Source: Melampsora larici-populina 98AG31 (taxonomy: Eukaryota > Basidiomycota > Pucciniomycetes > Pucciniales > Melampsoraceae). Taken from it: a stretch of 64,000 nt of DNA. The stretch's first letter is position 1. Every line of letters starts with the position of its first letter. Below are positions 32,608 to 44,494 of this stretch, piece by piece. The position numbers and the translations under genes are program-made. Under the pieces are notes generated by a model. It saw only the letters and a program-made list of their open reading frames with translations. It ran no database searches and was not told where the DNA came from. The DNA lies in assembly GCF_000204055.1 (NCBI RefSeq), contig NW_006768848.1:62001-126000 (forward strand), read 5' to 3'.

Positions 32608-33374
32608 GAGCACCCACTATGGTGGGCGTGATTTATCGTAGATTTTGCGTTCCTGAGCGCCAAATTTGATGATGCGTGTAACAACTCAATTGTTAAACGC
32701 ATGAATTCCACTATGGGATGATGTAACGTCTGCTTTACCAAAGATAAATCACTGTGGATCTGGTCGATCCACAGTGGTCTAATTTTGAAATGAAATAACT
32801 TATCTTTCATAAATTTCATCCAAAAAAGATCACCAAATGCCTGCTCCGAGCTCCTTGAAAAAGAAATCGAACGTCTTTTGAGGTCTTCAAACGACGATGA
32901 CGAGCAGCAGGACTATGACCAGTTGGTCTTTGACGGCCTCTTCAATGAGCTCCCACCACCGCCACCCCTTCCTCATACTCGTATACGTATAGATGGAGAC
33001 CGTGTTGCTCGCGGTCAGCAACTTTACAATGACTACTTCGCACCAAATGCCAGATACGAATCGAAATTTGAACGTCGATTTCGAATGAGTTTTAAAATTC
33101 GAACTTTGAAGTTCAGGTGTTGAAGTTTGAGGATGAGGTTTGAAGGAATGAATTGTGATGTTTTGTAGTTTGGGGTTTTGAAAACTACAGTTGTTGACCG
33201 ATTATCGTACGATAAATCATGTCGTAGGGTTGCGTAGATCTGAGCACGCGGGGTGCAAGATTTAACGCAGCGGTACGGACCGCAAGCGTAAAACAGGTCC
33301 ATAGTGGACCTGTCTGAATTTTAGCGTTAAGGTAACGCTAAATCACCTCGTAACCGCACCCATAGTGGGTGCTC
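32608..33374 (+). mobile_element. PIF/Harbinger-type MITE, copy 2 (767 bp), with transposase relic
   Basis: The ends GAGCACCCACTATGGT and ACCCATAGTGGGTGCTC carry TTA on both sides (32605-32607, 33375-33377). It is homologous to copy 1 at 18381-19167. The interior frame 32850-33123 reads ELLEKEIERLLRSSND, then RVARGQQLYNDYFAPNARY and KFERRFRMS, which resembles the N-terminus of Harbinger transposases just before their catalytic domain. The frame then runs into the right-arm region, so the MITE appears to be an internal deletion derivative. It ends 157 bp before the ERG4 start codon. Confidence 0.8.
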
Positions 33375-33533
33375 TTAGTGTATCTCTTGTTTACCACTTC
33401 TTTACCTCGCATCGATTCTCTTGTGCTTATATCCTACCGTGACTCACTCCGAACTTCTTCTTCCTTCCTTCCTCCTCTTGCATTCTCCACCCACTATTCT
33501 GAACACCTTCATCATCAACTCAGGTTACACAAA

Positions 33534-35814
33534 ATGTCTACATTAATCAGTAATCGATTAATGAACCCTGAAAGACTTCATCAGTCTCATAAAAGTGACA
33601 GTAATACTAGCTCTAAACAACAAGTATCAGCTTACATAGCAAAGTTCCCTCCAAAAGGAGAACTTGTTGGTCAATTCAATCCAAAGGTAGATTGATGATT
33701 ATCACTCTTCGTAGGATCCTATTCGATCTATCTTGCTTGAAAGAACTGATCAGATCAACTTAATCTTTTAGGTAGACCCTCATTTACATTATGAGTTTGG
33801 TGGACCTCTTGGTACTTCCTTCATGATGGTTTTCTTTCCATCATTGATGTACTATTTCTTTATCTGTAAGCTCTCATCTTGACTTCTTATTCTCTGCCCA
33901 TCGAGATTTCAAGTCGAATCAAAGCTAAAAACCGTCCATTATAAATCGATCAATCCGCATCTGTAAAACCGCTTGAAATCTTCGTCAGGTCTATGGTGCT
34001 ATGATGGAAAGTTATCTCGACCAGACTCGTTGATGCCAAATGATGTGATAAGTTGGTGGACTGAATTTTGGGGTTTGATCAAATTGGTCAGTTCAAAATC
34101 CATCATTAAAAGAAGAGTCTTTCTCAATTACCCAAAAACTGATACTTTTTGTTTGAATCGATAGCACACTTGTCCAACTTGGAGCTCTTTTAGACTTTAC
34201 ACTGGTTTTATGCTCTATGAATTATTCTTGGCTTGGGTGATGCCAGGTGTTTGGCAAGAAGGTTTACCAATCCCTTCACTTAATGGTGGAAAGATGCTTT
34301 ACTATTGTTCGTGATGACTTGATTTGGTTGATTATTGTATTGGATGATCGCTCATTTGTTTTGCTTGACTGTGGATCTTGGTGAACGGTAGGTAATGCGC
34401 TCGCCTCCTGGTACACGACTCTTGCAACTGTATTCGTTCTCGATCGATTTACACCATATTTCAAGCTAGTAGACATTTTCGATCAATTAGGTCATCTCAT
34501 GACCATTGCTACTTTCTTTGGATTTGCGATCTCGATTTGGTATTACTTTGTTCCAATCTTACAAGGACAAAGTGTTAGAATGAGCGGAAATGCAATTTAT
34601 GATTTCGTGAGATTTACCTCATTTTTTTCTGTAAAGTTTCAATTGACTGACTTTTTTTCTTGATTCAATAGTTTATGGGAGCTGCTCTTAGCCCTCGTAT
34701 TGGTCATATTGACGTAAAGCTGTTTGCAGAAGTTCGGATTCCCTGGATTTTGCTCTTCTTGATCGCTCTTTCAGGTAGTGCAAAGCAATACGAAACCCTG
34801 GGTTATGTTACTTCAAACTCGATCTTTATGGTCATGGCCACTGGATTGTTCGTTACATTCTTTTGACTTTCAAGTTCAAATCTTCTCTTGATTGACTAAA
34901 ATATGAATTTATAGGTACATCAATGCCTGCTGTAAGGGTGAAGAGATGATCCCTTTGACTTGGGATATGTGTTATGAGAAATGGGGTTGGTTACTCTGTT
35001 TTTGGAATTTCGCAGGGGTGGCATTTTTTTAGTTAGTTCAAGTCCACCTCCAACTCACCATTCCTATTTGATCACAATTTGACTGAGAACTTTTCAATAG
35101 CTGTCATTCTGTGATCCATATCACCAAACAAGCACCAACCGAATACGCATACTCGACTCCTATAACGATTGCACTCTTTGTCACTTATTTGATTGCTTAT
35201 TACTTTTTTGATACCTCAATGAGCCAAAAATGTAGATTCAAGATGGAACAAGATTTAGGCTCTGAAGTGACTCAGAGAATGAATGGGTTTCCTCAATTAC
35301 CTTATGGATATATCAAAAATCCTAAAATGATCGTTATGGATGGTGGTCGTAAATTGTTACTTGATGGTTGGTGGGCTTATTGTCGTAAACCGGTCAGTTA
35401 TCAATCCTTTTTTGGTCTTTCTATCAGAAATGGTCATACATTCATTTATTTAAAACTAGGGATATTGACTCGATCGATCTCACTTTCTCTTACACTTACA
35501 TTTGATCACAGAATTATACCGCTGATCTTATTCAAGGTTTATGTTGGGGGTTAAGTTCAGGTCAAACAAGTTGGATCCCATATTTCTACCCAGGTGAAAT
35601 CTCATCTCCGCTTTTTCATCATCGTAGGTTGTCACAAGGAAAACGCCATTGATTTCTTGTTCCTTCTTTTCTTTTCATCTTAGTTTTCTTCTTATGTATG
35701 CTCTTACATAGAGTTACGAGAGATAATGAAAGATGTTCAAAAAAATATGGTAAAGGTTGGGAAGAATATTGTCAAAAAGTCCCTTACTTGTTAAGTCCGA
35801 TTTTCTTTTTCTGA
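33534..35814 (+). CDS. ERG4: ERG4, delta(24(28))-sterol reductase
   Basis: Ten exons: 33534-33686, 33772-33865, 33989-34086, 34165-34306, 34392-34606, 34672-34862, 34915-35031, 35101-35392, 35512-35593, 35684-35814, about 504 residues. The conserved ERG4/ERG24 order is present: [100 protein letters not shown] and the C-terminal [19 protein letters not shown]. It is a multi-pass ER-membrane enzyme catalysing the last step of ergosterol synthesis. Nine introns are short. The sixth lacks a GT donor: the frame requires a break after 34862, where the next bases are TTGACT. The upstream DNA is a MITE. A TGA follows SPIFFF. Confidence 0.92.
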
Positions 35815-37588
35815 TTTTATAGTTTCGATTCCTATCTTTCCCTTTCCCATATAACTGATTGTTCTGTTATGCTTTTCAGACTTATTCCCGGTGTTATTTG
35901 AGAAAGTAAAGTCCTATGGTATCACAATACTTGGTATATCCGATTCCCCAATATCTTTTCAAGAGTATTCACATCTTATTAAGACTTCTCAAATGTGATT
36001 CAGCAGTCTTGGGAATTAGAATCACTATCATATCATTCTCGCGAGTCTTTTTTCAATGGGACTCATGAACAACTAAGAAAAACCTCATCAATTCCTTTCC
36101 ACTTTTTTTGTAATTTCTTTGTTTGTAACTAGTACTTCAATGAACCTTGTTATCTCTGTCTGCTATCCAAATACCTTCTGAAGGCCAATCGTATGCAATT
36201 ATTTGTCGTTGCTTATTTGAAGACTTTGAAGTGTGTGTGTTTTTTGGTGAAGATTGATTTTTTTTCCTTCTTTTGGGATAAGGAGGTTGATATTTTTTTT
36301 ATGAAGGAGTTGTCTTGATATTCGGAAAGAACTGACTCCAGTCTTGAAGTTTTTCAGGCTTTTTGTGCTTTGACTGGAACTCTTCACAAGGTCAGGGGTT
36401 CATAAATATGAGCTTGGATTTTGGACATGAATCTATGTGACCAAGAAGTGAAGTCTAAGAAACTTTTTGCATTGTGATCCATAAAATACTTTATTTGTAC
36501 ATTTTACCTGAATTTTCTTTGTTTCACCTGTTTGATTTTATCCAATTGAACCTGAAAAGATGCAAATGGTAAAGACGACTAAATATGTAAAAAACATGTA
36601 GACAGCTTACCTCACCTGAAGGATGTAAAGTCCATAAAGTTTGTATTCAAAAGAAGTTATCAAAGCCTGTTGAATAAAATAATTTCTTTTACCAGAAAGG
36701 TTTGATCATGTTGCCATTGGTCAACTATCAACTTTTTGGAATGATTGCGCTCGGAACTGGCGAAGAAATCTTCCATAAAAGGAGTCCTTCTCACACATTT
36801 CAATACTGAGACAGCGTAGCGATAGTGTAGCAATAGCGTAGCAGCGCACTCAAATAGTTACGCTGACCAAAGTTTTTTAGCGGAAATTTTTCAACCCAGC
36901 ACGCTAAGAGATCCCTGCGATCCTTCAGGCTTAAGATTATTTAAGATGAGGCTCATGGGTCCTGGGGGGTCGACGCTTGGAGTGATTTGTTGTATTTCAT
37001 CTCTTCTCAATTTCTCTGCTTCGATTTGTTGAATCAGAATAAATGCACTGAGATGTCTTCCGCCCACCTCCATCCTTTTTCGGACTCTAATTGGCGAGGA
37101 AAGCCGGATTTTTTATTCCCGTCCAAAGCCACTGCAGCTCTCAAGGGCCTCACTTAGATTTATGAATGTGTTTTACTACAGGAAAGCACAAAGTTGTCAC
37201 TGATCACATGTTCTCCTTCTCTTCTTTCCCCAAAGATTTTTCTACATTCTTTCTGCCTTGTTCTCGCCTGTTCTCTTAATGCTATCATGAGAGAATAGAA
37301 TTCCTCGCCATGACAATGTCCATTCCTTAAAGGACTTTGTAGGGTCCGGGACGGTCACGGTGGTCTCGGACCGCCTCGTGCTTCCTAACCCACTGTATGA
37401 GTCACCAAATGAGTCACCACCGGTGCCACATGAAATAATCAATCGGTGTCGAAGTCTGAAGAGAAGGTAAATATCCCTTGCCGGCCGTGTGGAGAGGGCT
37501 GTGTAAAGCCAAGGTATCCCAGCCTGCGGATCAGATTGTTACCTCCAAGGGAGGGTTTACCGATCGCCACCGAATCTTTCCAAAGGGT
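35815..37588. other. Intergenic DNA
   Basis: No gene recognised. A short repeat of GTAGC/GCGTAGC units occurs near 36813-36846. Confidence 0.4.
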
Positions 37589-37597
37589 CTATACTAC

Positions 37598-38198
37598 TTA
37601 GCTTAACAAAGCCCTCTCTGCGCGGCCGCGTCCGCGCCCTCGCAGAGGGGCTTAGGACTAATCGTCGATTTTTGGCTTGAGCACTACACTCCTTAAGTGT
37701 CTCTAAGGTGTTTTTCGGATTTTCACGCTTCCCTCACAAACAAACTTCACCTGACTCCGCAGGGAAAGTTGTTCTGATAAAATTTCTACATAATCTCGTA
37801 GTCTAGCATCATGGCCAGTGTGAACAGTGTGGCCAAAAAAGGAGGTTGATGATTCTTACAACACACCTGTAGAAATGATTCAAAAATCGGGTACGGTGCA
37901 AATTCACCCTGTATGCCCCTTTACAAGTGAGACATAAGGCTTGAAAACTCCCTCAAGAACAGCATGGTGAGGTAGTGTTTCTCTCGTGATAACAAGATAT
38001 ACACATGTAGAAAATGATCATGAACAACTTTCCCAGCAGCGCCAAGTGAGGTTGGTTTGTGAGGGAAGCGTAAAAATGCGAAAAACTCCTTAGAGACACT
38101 TAAGGAGTGTAGTGCTCAAGCCAAAAATCGACGATTAGTCCTAAGCCCCTCTGCGAGGGCGCGGACGCGGCCGCGCAGAGAGGGCTTTGTTAAGCTAA
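37598..38198. mobile_element. MULE-type MITE (601 bp) with 9-bp target duplication
   Basis: CTATACTAC flanks both sides (37589-37597 and 38199-38207). The ends TTAGCTTAACAAAGCC and GGCTTTGTTAAGCTAA begin near-perfect inverted arms of about 150 bp that include CTCTGCGCGGCCGCGTCC. A 9-bp duplication plus long TIRs is the Mutator-like signature. The interior (37750-38050) is non-coding. It sits about 90 bp from the TATA box of the secreted-protein gene. Confidence 0.85.
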
Positions 38199-38289
38199 CT
38201 ATACTACCGACGTGAGACTACATCGACGTGTTCGCAAGACTGTGATAGAGGCAAATAAATATGTTACTTACATGCGCCTAGAGGATGCA

Positions 38290-38296
38290 TATAAAG
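38290..38296 (+). promoter_or_regulatory. TATA box candidate of the secreted-protein gene
   Basis: TATAAAG at 38290-38296, 219 bp before the ATG at 38515. The MULE-type MITE ends about 90 bp upstream. Confidence 0.45.
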
Positions 38297-38514
38297 GCTA
38301 TCGAGCCAATGGACTTTTGAATCCCGCATCCCATCCACAACCCATCTACATCGTGTCTCACCGTTTTTCCTTGTGTATAGACCCTTCTAGCTCTGCTTCT
38401 TCTTCTGACCTTCGACCACATCTTTTATTCCGAGCCAAGAAAGCCAATCATTTGAGACCTTTCTTCCTTGATTTCTGACAAAGTCATGCCTACACCAGCC
38501 TAAATTTATATATC

Positions 38515-39480
38515 ATGCTATCTTTACAAACAGCTCTCGTTCTGGGTCTTTGCATGTTTTTACCAAGCGTAAGCTACCTTTGCATTCTGGACCATAAAAC
38601 CCCTTTGGTAAAAATTTAGCAATGCTAATTCGGAGGGAGGGATCTTCTTTTGCATTCCTTAGTTGACCTTGGCAGATGATCACCCACCTCAGAGTGCAGA
38701 AGTATACTGGCGCTGGAAAGATGAAGGAAATTCGAATCCACAAGACTATGGTATCTTCACTGGTCACGCTACGGTTACATGGACTAGAAGTGCACATTGC
38801 AAGTCGACCGGTGTAAAACATAACTGGGTACCCCAGTTGAGTGGCTCGGTTGTGTCGGTCACGGCGGTGACCAAGCAGGGTAGTAAAGATTATATGGATC
38901 CCAAAAGCATTGCTCATTGGGTTCATTACGAAGACACCATGAACGGATGTGACGTGCACTCGAGGACTGACTTCACAGTTTACAAAGGTGGAGATCGATC
39001 ACAGAGGATGATCATCCGACTTCCTGATGTAAGCGATCTCTTTAACACTTACTTCTTCACTTTCCCACTTCCATTGAGGCGTTTGGGACGCGCACGAAAG
39101 CTCAAGGTTGCTAATGTCTGGTTTTTGGTCTAAACACATCATATCGACAATTTGTGATGTTTTGATCCTTTTCTCACCTCATCAGATCTGCACCGGTACG
39201 TAATTCGATTTTTCAAGAGTCTTTTCCATAATCCACATTTCACCAAGTGATGAAATTGTTTGTTTTGGAATGTTTAGATGTAAGCTGTAAAGGTCCAAAC
39301 AAAGAGAAACCTAATGTTCAATGTTTGAATGGTCAGTTTTTTGCTTGATGATCTATGTACTTGCTTCAAAATGTTTCTTTTTCTGAATTCATCCTTTTAT
39401 TTGCACACTCATATACAGGTCCAAAAGGAAAGATTGTCATGTACCTTGGAAAATGGATTGATGAATGCTTTAACGCTTGA
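38515..39480 (+). CDS. Small secreted cysteine-containing protein (candidate effector)
   Basis: Five exons: 38515-38568, 38663-39028, 39186-39195 (only 10 nt), 39278-39331, 39419-39480; all phases agree and give 181 residues. The N-terminus MLSLQTALVLGLCMFLPS continues into LTLADD across the first intron, a good signal peptide with likely cleavage after LTLA. The mature part has six cysteines (RSAHCK, NGCDVH, ICTDVSCKG, VQCLNG, DECFNA), which could form disulfides, and no membrane segment. The C-terminus is GKIVMYLGKWIDECFNA. No known domain is recognised. In a plant-parasitic fungus such genes are effector candidates, but nothing here shows host targeting. Confidence 0.75.
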
Positions 39481-40662
39481 GCTTGGCTCCTCCACCTTCC
39501 CATCTCTTTGTTGTGAATCAAGAACCAAGCCAAGAAGGCCGTTTTAGTTTTTATTTTGGTTGCTATCTCCGTATTTTTTTCCCAATGCACTTACGAATCT
39601 TGATAGATAAATTTGTCATGTTTTTTTACCTTGAACTGTTTCTTTTGTTTGGTTTTCACTCAACTCCTTCATAAATTAAACATCTTATAAATTTGAGTAT
39701 TTTGATGTCATTCAATTGATCCATGAGGGGTTTGGATACCTTTCATCATTATCTTGGCTTGCTTTTGCCTGCTGCGACGACAAATTTTTGCAAGAAAAGA
39801 GTTGTCAATCTTTCTTAGAATGGCTATTCATATCCTCCTTAGCACTCATCAATTTCTGATCTAAAGTGAAAATTTTAGATATGAGCCAGATGTATATATA
39901 TTATCAATGTAAGAAGGGATCATGATTGCGTAACTGATCTTCGTCTTACTTGATTTTTTACAGTGCATAGTATATATCCTAATTTATGTTAATTATCCTC
40001 ATTTTGAATATTTTGATTTTATGAAAGTGAACATGAAAAAAAGATCAAGACCATGTATTGCAAGCTAAATGACTACATGTAGTCCATCAAAATTCATATT
40101 TCATCGCTTGCTATGTTCAAACCCCGCGCACAAGGCTTTGTGAATTTGTTAAGATTGTGATTCTGGTGGGTTATAGCTGGCTATCAATTTCTTTGAATAT
40201 AACGCGCTGAACATTGACGGGAAAATCTTCCATCAAAAGAAACCTTTTCACATACCTGGCGAATTTTTACTTACGTAGATTTTTGCCAACCATTGCCCAA
40301 GAAATTAGTCAGAAAATTGTTAAACATATCTTATGATGATTGATTGAATGGAAATCTGTCGTCTGTTGAGACGGGAAGGCTTTGATCCACCAAAACCACA
40401 AGCTGGTTCTCTGAAAACCCCCTGTGAATACCCTATTCTGAAAGCTTCCTAGCGGGATGGCCAGAAGAGCTTCATGGCCGATAAACTCGACTCCTTTCGC
40501 GGGTCACATGGCGATTTGTGAGTGGTGGTGAGTCGTTGTGCGTGGGTTGCATTCATGATTCGAGTCTTGCGCTGTGTGCAAAGTATGTATGTCTGTACAG
40601 CATGTATGTGATTACATATTGAAGCACACAATGCGAACACTGCCTCATAGTGTTACATATGC
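39481..40662. other. Intergenic DNA
   Basis: AT-rich and without a recognisable gene. Confidence 0.4.
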
Positions 40663-40669
40663 TATAAAA
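40663..40669 (+). promoter_or_regulatory. TATA box candidate of the transaldolase gene
   Basis: TATAAAA about 145 bp upstream of the ATG at 40811, followed by a CT/CA-rich leader. Confidence 0.55.
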
Positions 40670-40810
40670 ACGTCATCGATCGAGATTTAGTTCTTGGCTC
40701 TCTCAAGCTCTTTTCCCCAACCGATTGATTCTTCAACCAAAACCAACCACTTCCATATCACTCCATAGAACTTACCTATCTCAACTTTCATACCTTCATT
40801 CTCTTTTAAA

Positions 40811-42402
40811 ATGTCAGTCTTGCTCACAGTTCTTCTTACCAAAGATGTTATGGTGTGGTGGTACCACCTCTGATACTGATCTCACTGGTTTCCTTTGTAT
40901 GGTGACCACAGGACCACCGCCTTAGACCAGCTTAAGCAGTATACCACTGTCGTATCTGATTCTGGTGATTTTGAAAGTCAGTGCCCGCTTTCGTTTGTCT
41001 TCGTTGTAACTCTTATGTTACTGATGCATATGTTCATTGGTCTATCTCTGCATCCACAAACATGCAGGCATTGCCCAATACAAGCCTCAGGTGCGTATTT
41101 TCAATCTGATTCAAGATCGAGTAGATGTCGTTGTCCACTTTTACTGAGACTTGGTGCGTATTAGGATGCGACCACCAACCCTTCGTTAATCTTGGCTGCG
41201 GTCAAGAAACCAGCATACGCTAAATTGATCGACGTAGCTGTCCAATACGGGAAGTCACAAGGAGGGTATGTGTAATTCCCGGTATCAATATGTACCTGTA
41301 GAGTAAATCCACTGACGAACAAAGCGTAGGTCGATCGATAACCAGGTAGATGCTACCGTCGACAGACTCCTAGTCGAGTTTGGCAAAGAGATTCTGGCTT
41401 TGATTCCAGGCCGAGTTTCGACAGAAGTCGATGCGCGTTTCTCCTTTGACAAGGAAGCCACCAAACAAAAAGCCAAACATCTCATCGAGTTATACAAATC
41501 ACTTGGGATCAGCAAAGATCGAATCTTGATTAAGATTGCTTCTACCTGGGAGGGAATTCAGGCTGCAAGAGAGCTAGAGAAAGAGAACGATATTCACTGC
41601 AACCTTACTTTACTCTTTGGATTCGGCCAGGCTGTTGCTTGTGCTGAAGCTGGTGTTACCTTGATCTCACCTTTTGTGGGTCGAATCTTGGATTGTGAGT
41701 GATCTTCATTAAGCTTGTTTACAGTGTTGAATGATCGCACCGCTTTTCGGGACCCGATCATCTAGATTGCACAATGTCTGACCTGTAATGTTTTGTATCT
41801 ATCTTGATTCGCAGGGCACAAGGCAAAGAACCCTGATGGCAAGTTCGACGGTGCCAACGACCCCGGTGTGCAATCTGTTCAAAAGATATACCGTTACTAC
41901 AAGCAAGAGGGTTACAAGACGATCGTGATGGGTGCTTCGTTCCGTAATGTGAGTAGGCTAATGTTCATCTCCCTAAGTTGTCATTGCAAGAATTGACTGA
42001 GTTGCGAATCTATGTAGACGGGCGAGATTGAGCAATTGGCAGGATGTGATTTCTTAACTATCTCGCCCAATTTGTTGGATGAGTTACACAAATCTGACAA
42101 AAAGATTGAACAAAAGCTAAGTGTTGACAAAGGTAAGCTTATCAGACCTTTTCGGTATTCAAGCCTCACAACACATCTGTTTTTCGATTCATGACATGGG
42201 CTGATCCGAGTTTCTCATTTGTTTAGCTACCACTGGTGAAAAATTGGCAAAAGTGTCGTATGTCGACAACGAGCCTGAGTTTAGATGGGCCTTACTACAA
42301 GACCAGATGGCTTGGGACAAACTACACGAAGGTATTAAGAAGTTTGCAGAGGATTCTGAGACACTTAAATCGCTCCTCAAAGAAAAAATCGGCAAGGCTT
42401 GA
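40811..42402 (+). CDS. TAL1: Transaldolase
   Basis: Exons 40912-40976, 41068-41090, 41165-41265, 41330-41694, 41815-41948, 42018-42132 and 42227-42402 join in phase, preceded by a short first exon. The ATG at 40811 fits the leader, but its donor is unclear; the frame asks for a phase-2 join to the TTALDQL segment. Conserved blocks: [32 protein letters not shown], the Schiff-base lysine in [57 protein letters not shown] and [11 protein letters not shown]. Total about 325 residues, normal for the enzyme. It is a cytosolic non-oxidative pentose-phosphate enzyme moving a dihydroxyacetone unit between sugar phosphates. Confidence 0.93.
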
Positions 42403-44494
42403 AAGAGGGATCATACATAGAGTTTTTTGTTCTATCTTTGTAGCAATCGATCCCATTCCCTGCCATACGCAACTTTGCATTACCTTTCTCATGATGTACT
42501 TTATATGCACTAAGGTGACATTGGGCAAAAGATAGACAATGTTACCAATCCCCACTCAATCCCGCCTCTTGATAGAGCTGTAAGAGGCTATGTGGAGCAC
42601 TTTGAATTTCGGACCATGACACTGATATGAGGTGATGATGAAAGATGCCCACGAAGATCATATGTCATACTATGGATGCAAAGCTCCGCATTGTTTACTA
42701 AATCCTGGAAATTCTCTCAATGGCAAGGTATCAAGAAGCTGTCCTGTCTTGTCTGCATGAGATATCATGAAGCTCATTTTCTGGGTTTAGATGAATTGGA
42801 CAAGGACCTCCTTGTCAGACTTTTAATGTGACAGATGTGATGTGCTGCATACTCCAATCATTCTTGTTATCATCATTGGAAGAGACAGAAGGAGGCTCTT
42901 AATGCTCCAAGCATAAAACTCTGACCACTTACTAGGTGGATTTTGTTGATGTATCATGCATTTTGAATGATGGTTGTAAGTGTAAAATGTCATTTTGTGT
43001 GGGGTGCATGAAGAGTTTCATGAAAGAAAACTTGAAGAGTGACTTCATATCCTAATGGACAAAAATCTTGATAATTGGACAATACTGTCACAGAAGGTAA
43101 TTCACAGAAAGGACAGGGTATACTTTTGGCCCAAGGCTTGAAAAAGAGCAAGGAAAGCAAAAACATACTTCTGCTGAAAAATGACCTTGGAATGTTTCTC
43201 AATGATCAATATGATCCAAGGCTGCGAGAACTTGTGTCAAGGCGGCGCTGAGCATTTCATTCTCATATTATCAAGATCTACAAAAGAGATTCTGATCATG
43301 ACCAAAAGGTCAAGCATCAGAAAGATATACTTGACTGACTCTCTTTGGAACCTAGTATATGAAGCCTTTCCTTTGACCCTAGTTTAAATCAATCAACCAT
43401 CAGCAATGTTGGCTATTAAGAAAATTTCTTAACCAACAGGTAAATAATATAGTATTCAGTAGGTTTTGGATTTTTTGGAAGTGAGGCTGTTCAAGGTGAA
43501 CAAAATTAAAAGTCTTGATTGATACCCCAATGATTACCAAATATAGGGAACCATAAATAATGCAGAATGTATAGGAGATCGTGATCCATCCTTCTCAAAG
43601 GATGAACATATACCTGAATTCTGAAAGTACCTTGGATTTCTGGTCATGATGGAAATGTGATTCCTTTGTCTTGTAGGACTCCACCAGAGCTTACAACTAA
43701 TACCCATCACAAGCAGCATTGATGAATGATCTATTAGTATGACGCCAGAGTAATTTTCGATGCATGTGCATCCAATTCAGCTAGTCAGAATAAAGTCATA
43801 CATATCAGGCAAGTGGTGTATTCATTGTGAAAAATCTCAATTCAAGTCTTCTGTGGATCAATGTCTCAATCCATTACAGAATTATTCATGTACTATTTCC
43901 ATGCTTCATGGCATAAGACTTTTGTAGGTCATCAGTCATCTGAAGGGTTGTGTCTCAACTTGTCCTAGACTACTGAATCCTGTCTGATAAACACCTGTAG
44001 GTGAGGTCCATTTGAGGGACACCCAGGTGGAAATAGTTTATCACGGTACCTCACAATGGCTCTAGGCTCCGATTGTTTTGGAAAGAGGTACGCTTGCTGA
44101 AGGTTTTATATGTAAGAGAAAAAATTGTTCTTAATTACAAAATGATCCAAAACAGAAGATCAAGTGTGAAAAACAAAAGACATCATAGGATTGACTTCGA
44201 TCCAACTTTATTACCCTTATATCAACCTCAAGCAGGTCCTAGATCCCAAGAAGAAACCATACGTCATCCAAGGTTTTTTATGTTCAAAAACCTAGTAGAA
44301 TCATTTCCCAGTGCTTGTCATCTGACTAAGCGCAAATGCCAAGCACCACGTTAGACTAGTTCCATCGTCTAAACTATCCGTCGTCAGATTACTGGCAAGT
44401 CCCTCGAAGATAGTTCGAGGCTCAACCGTTGCGTATTGGGTGTAAAGAAGAGTACGATAACCTGTTATATCGCGCAGGGGGACAAGGCATTGTA
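42403..44494. other. Intergenic DNA
   Basis: No supportable gene over 2 kb. Short frames only, without domains. Confidence 0.4.
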
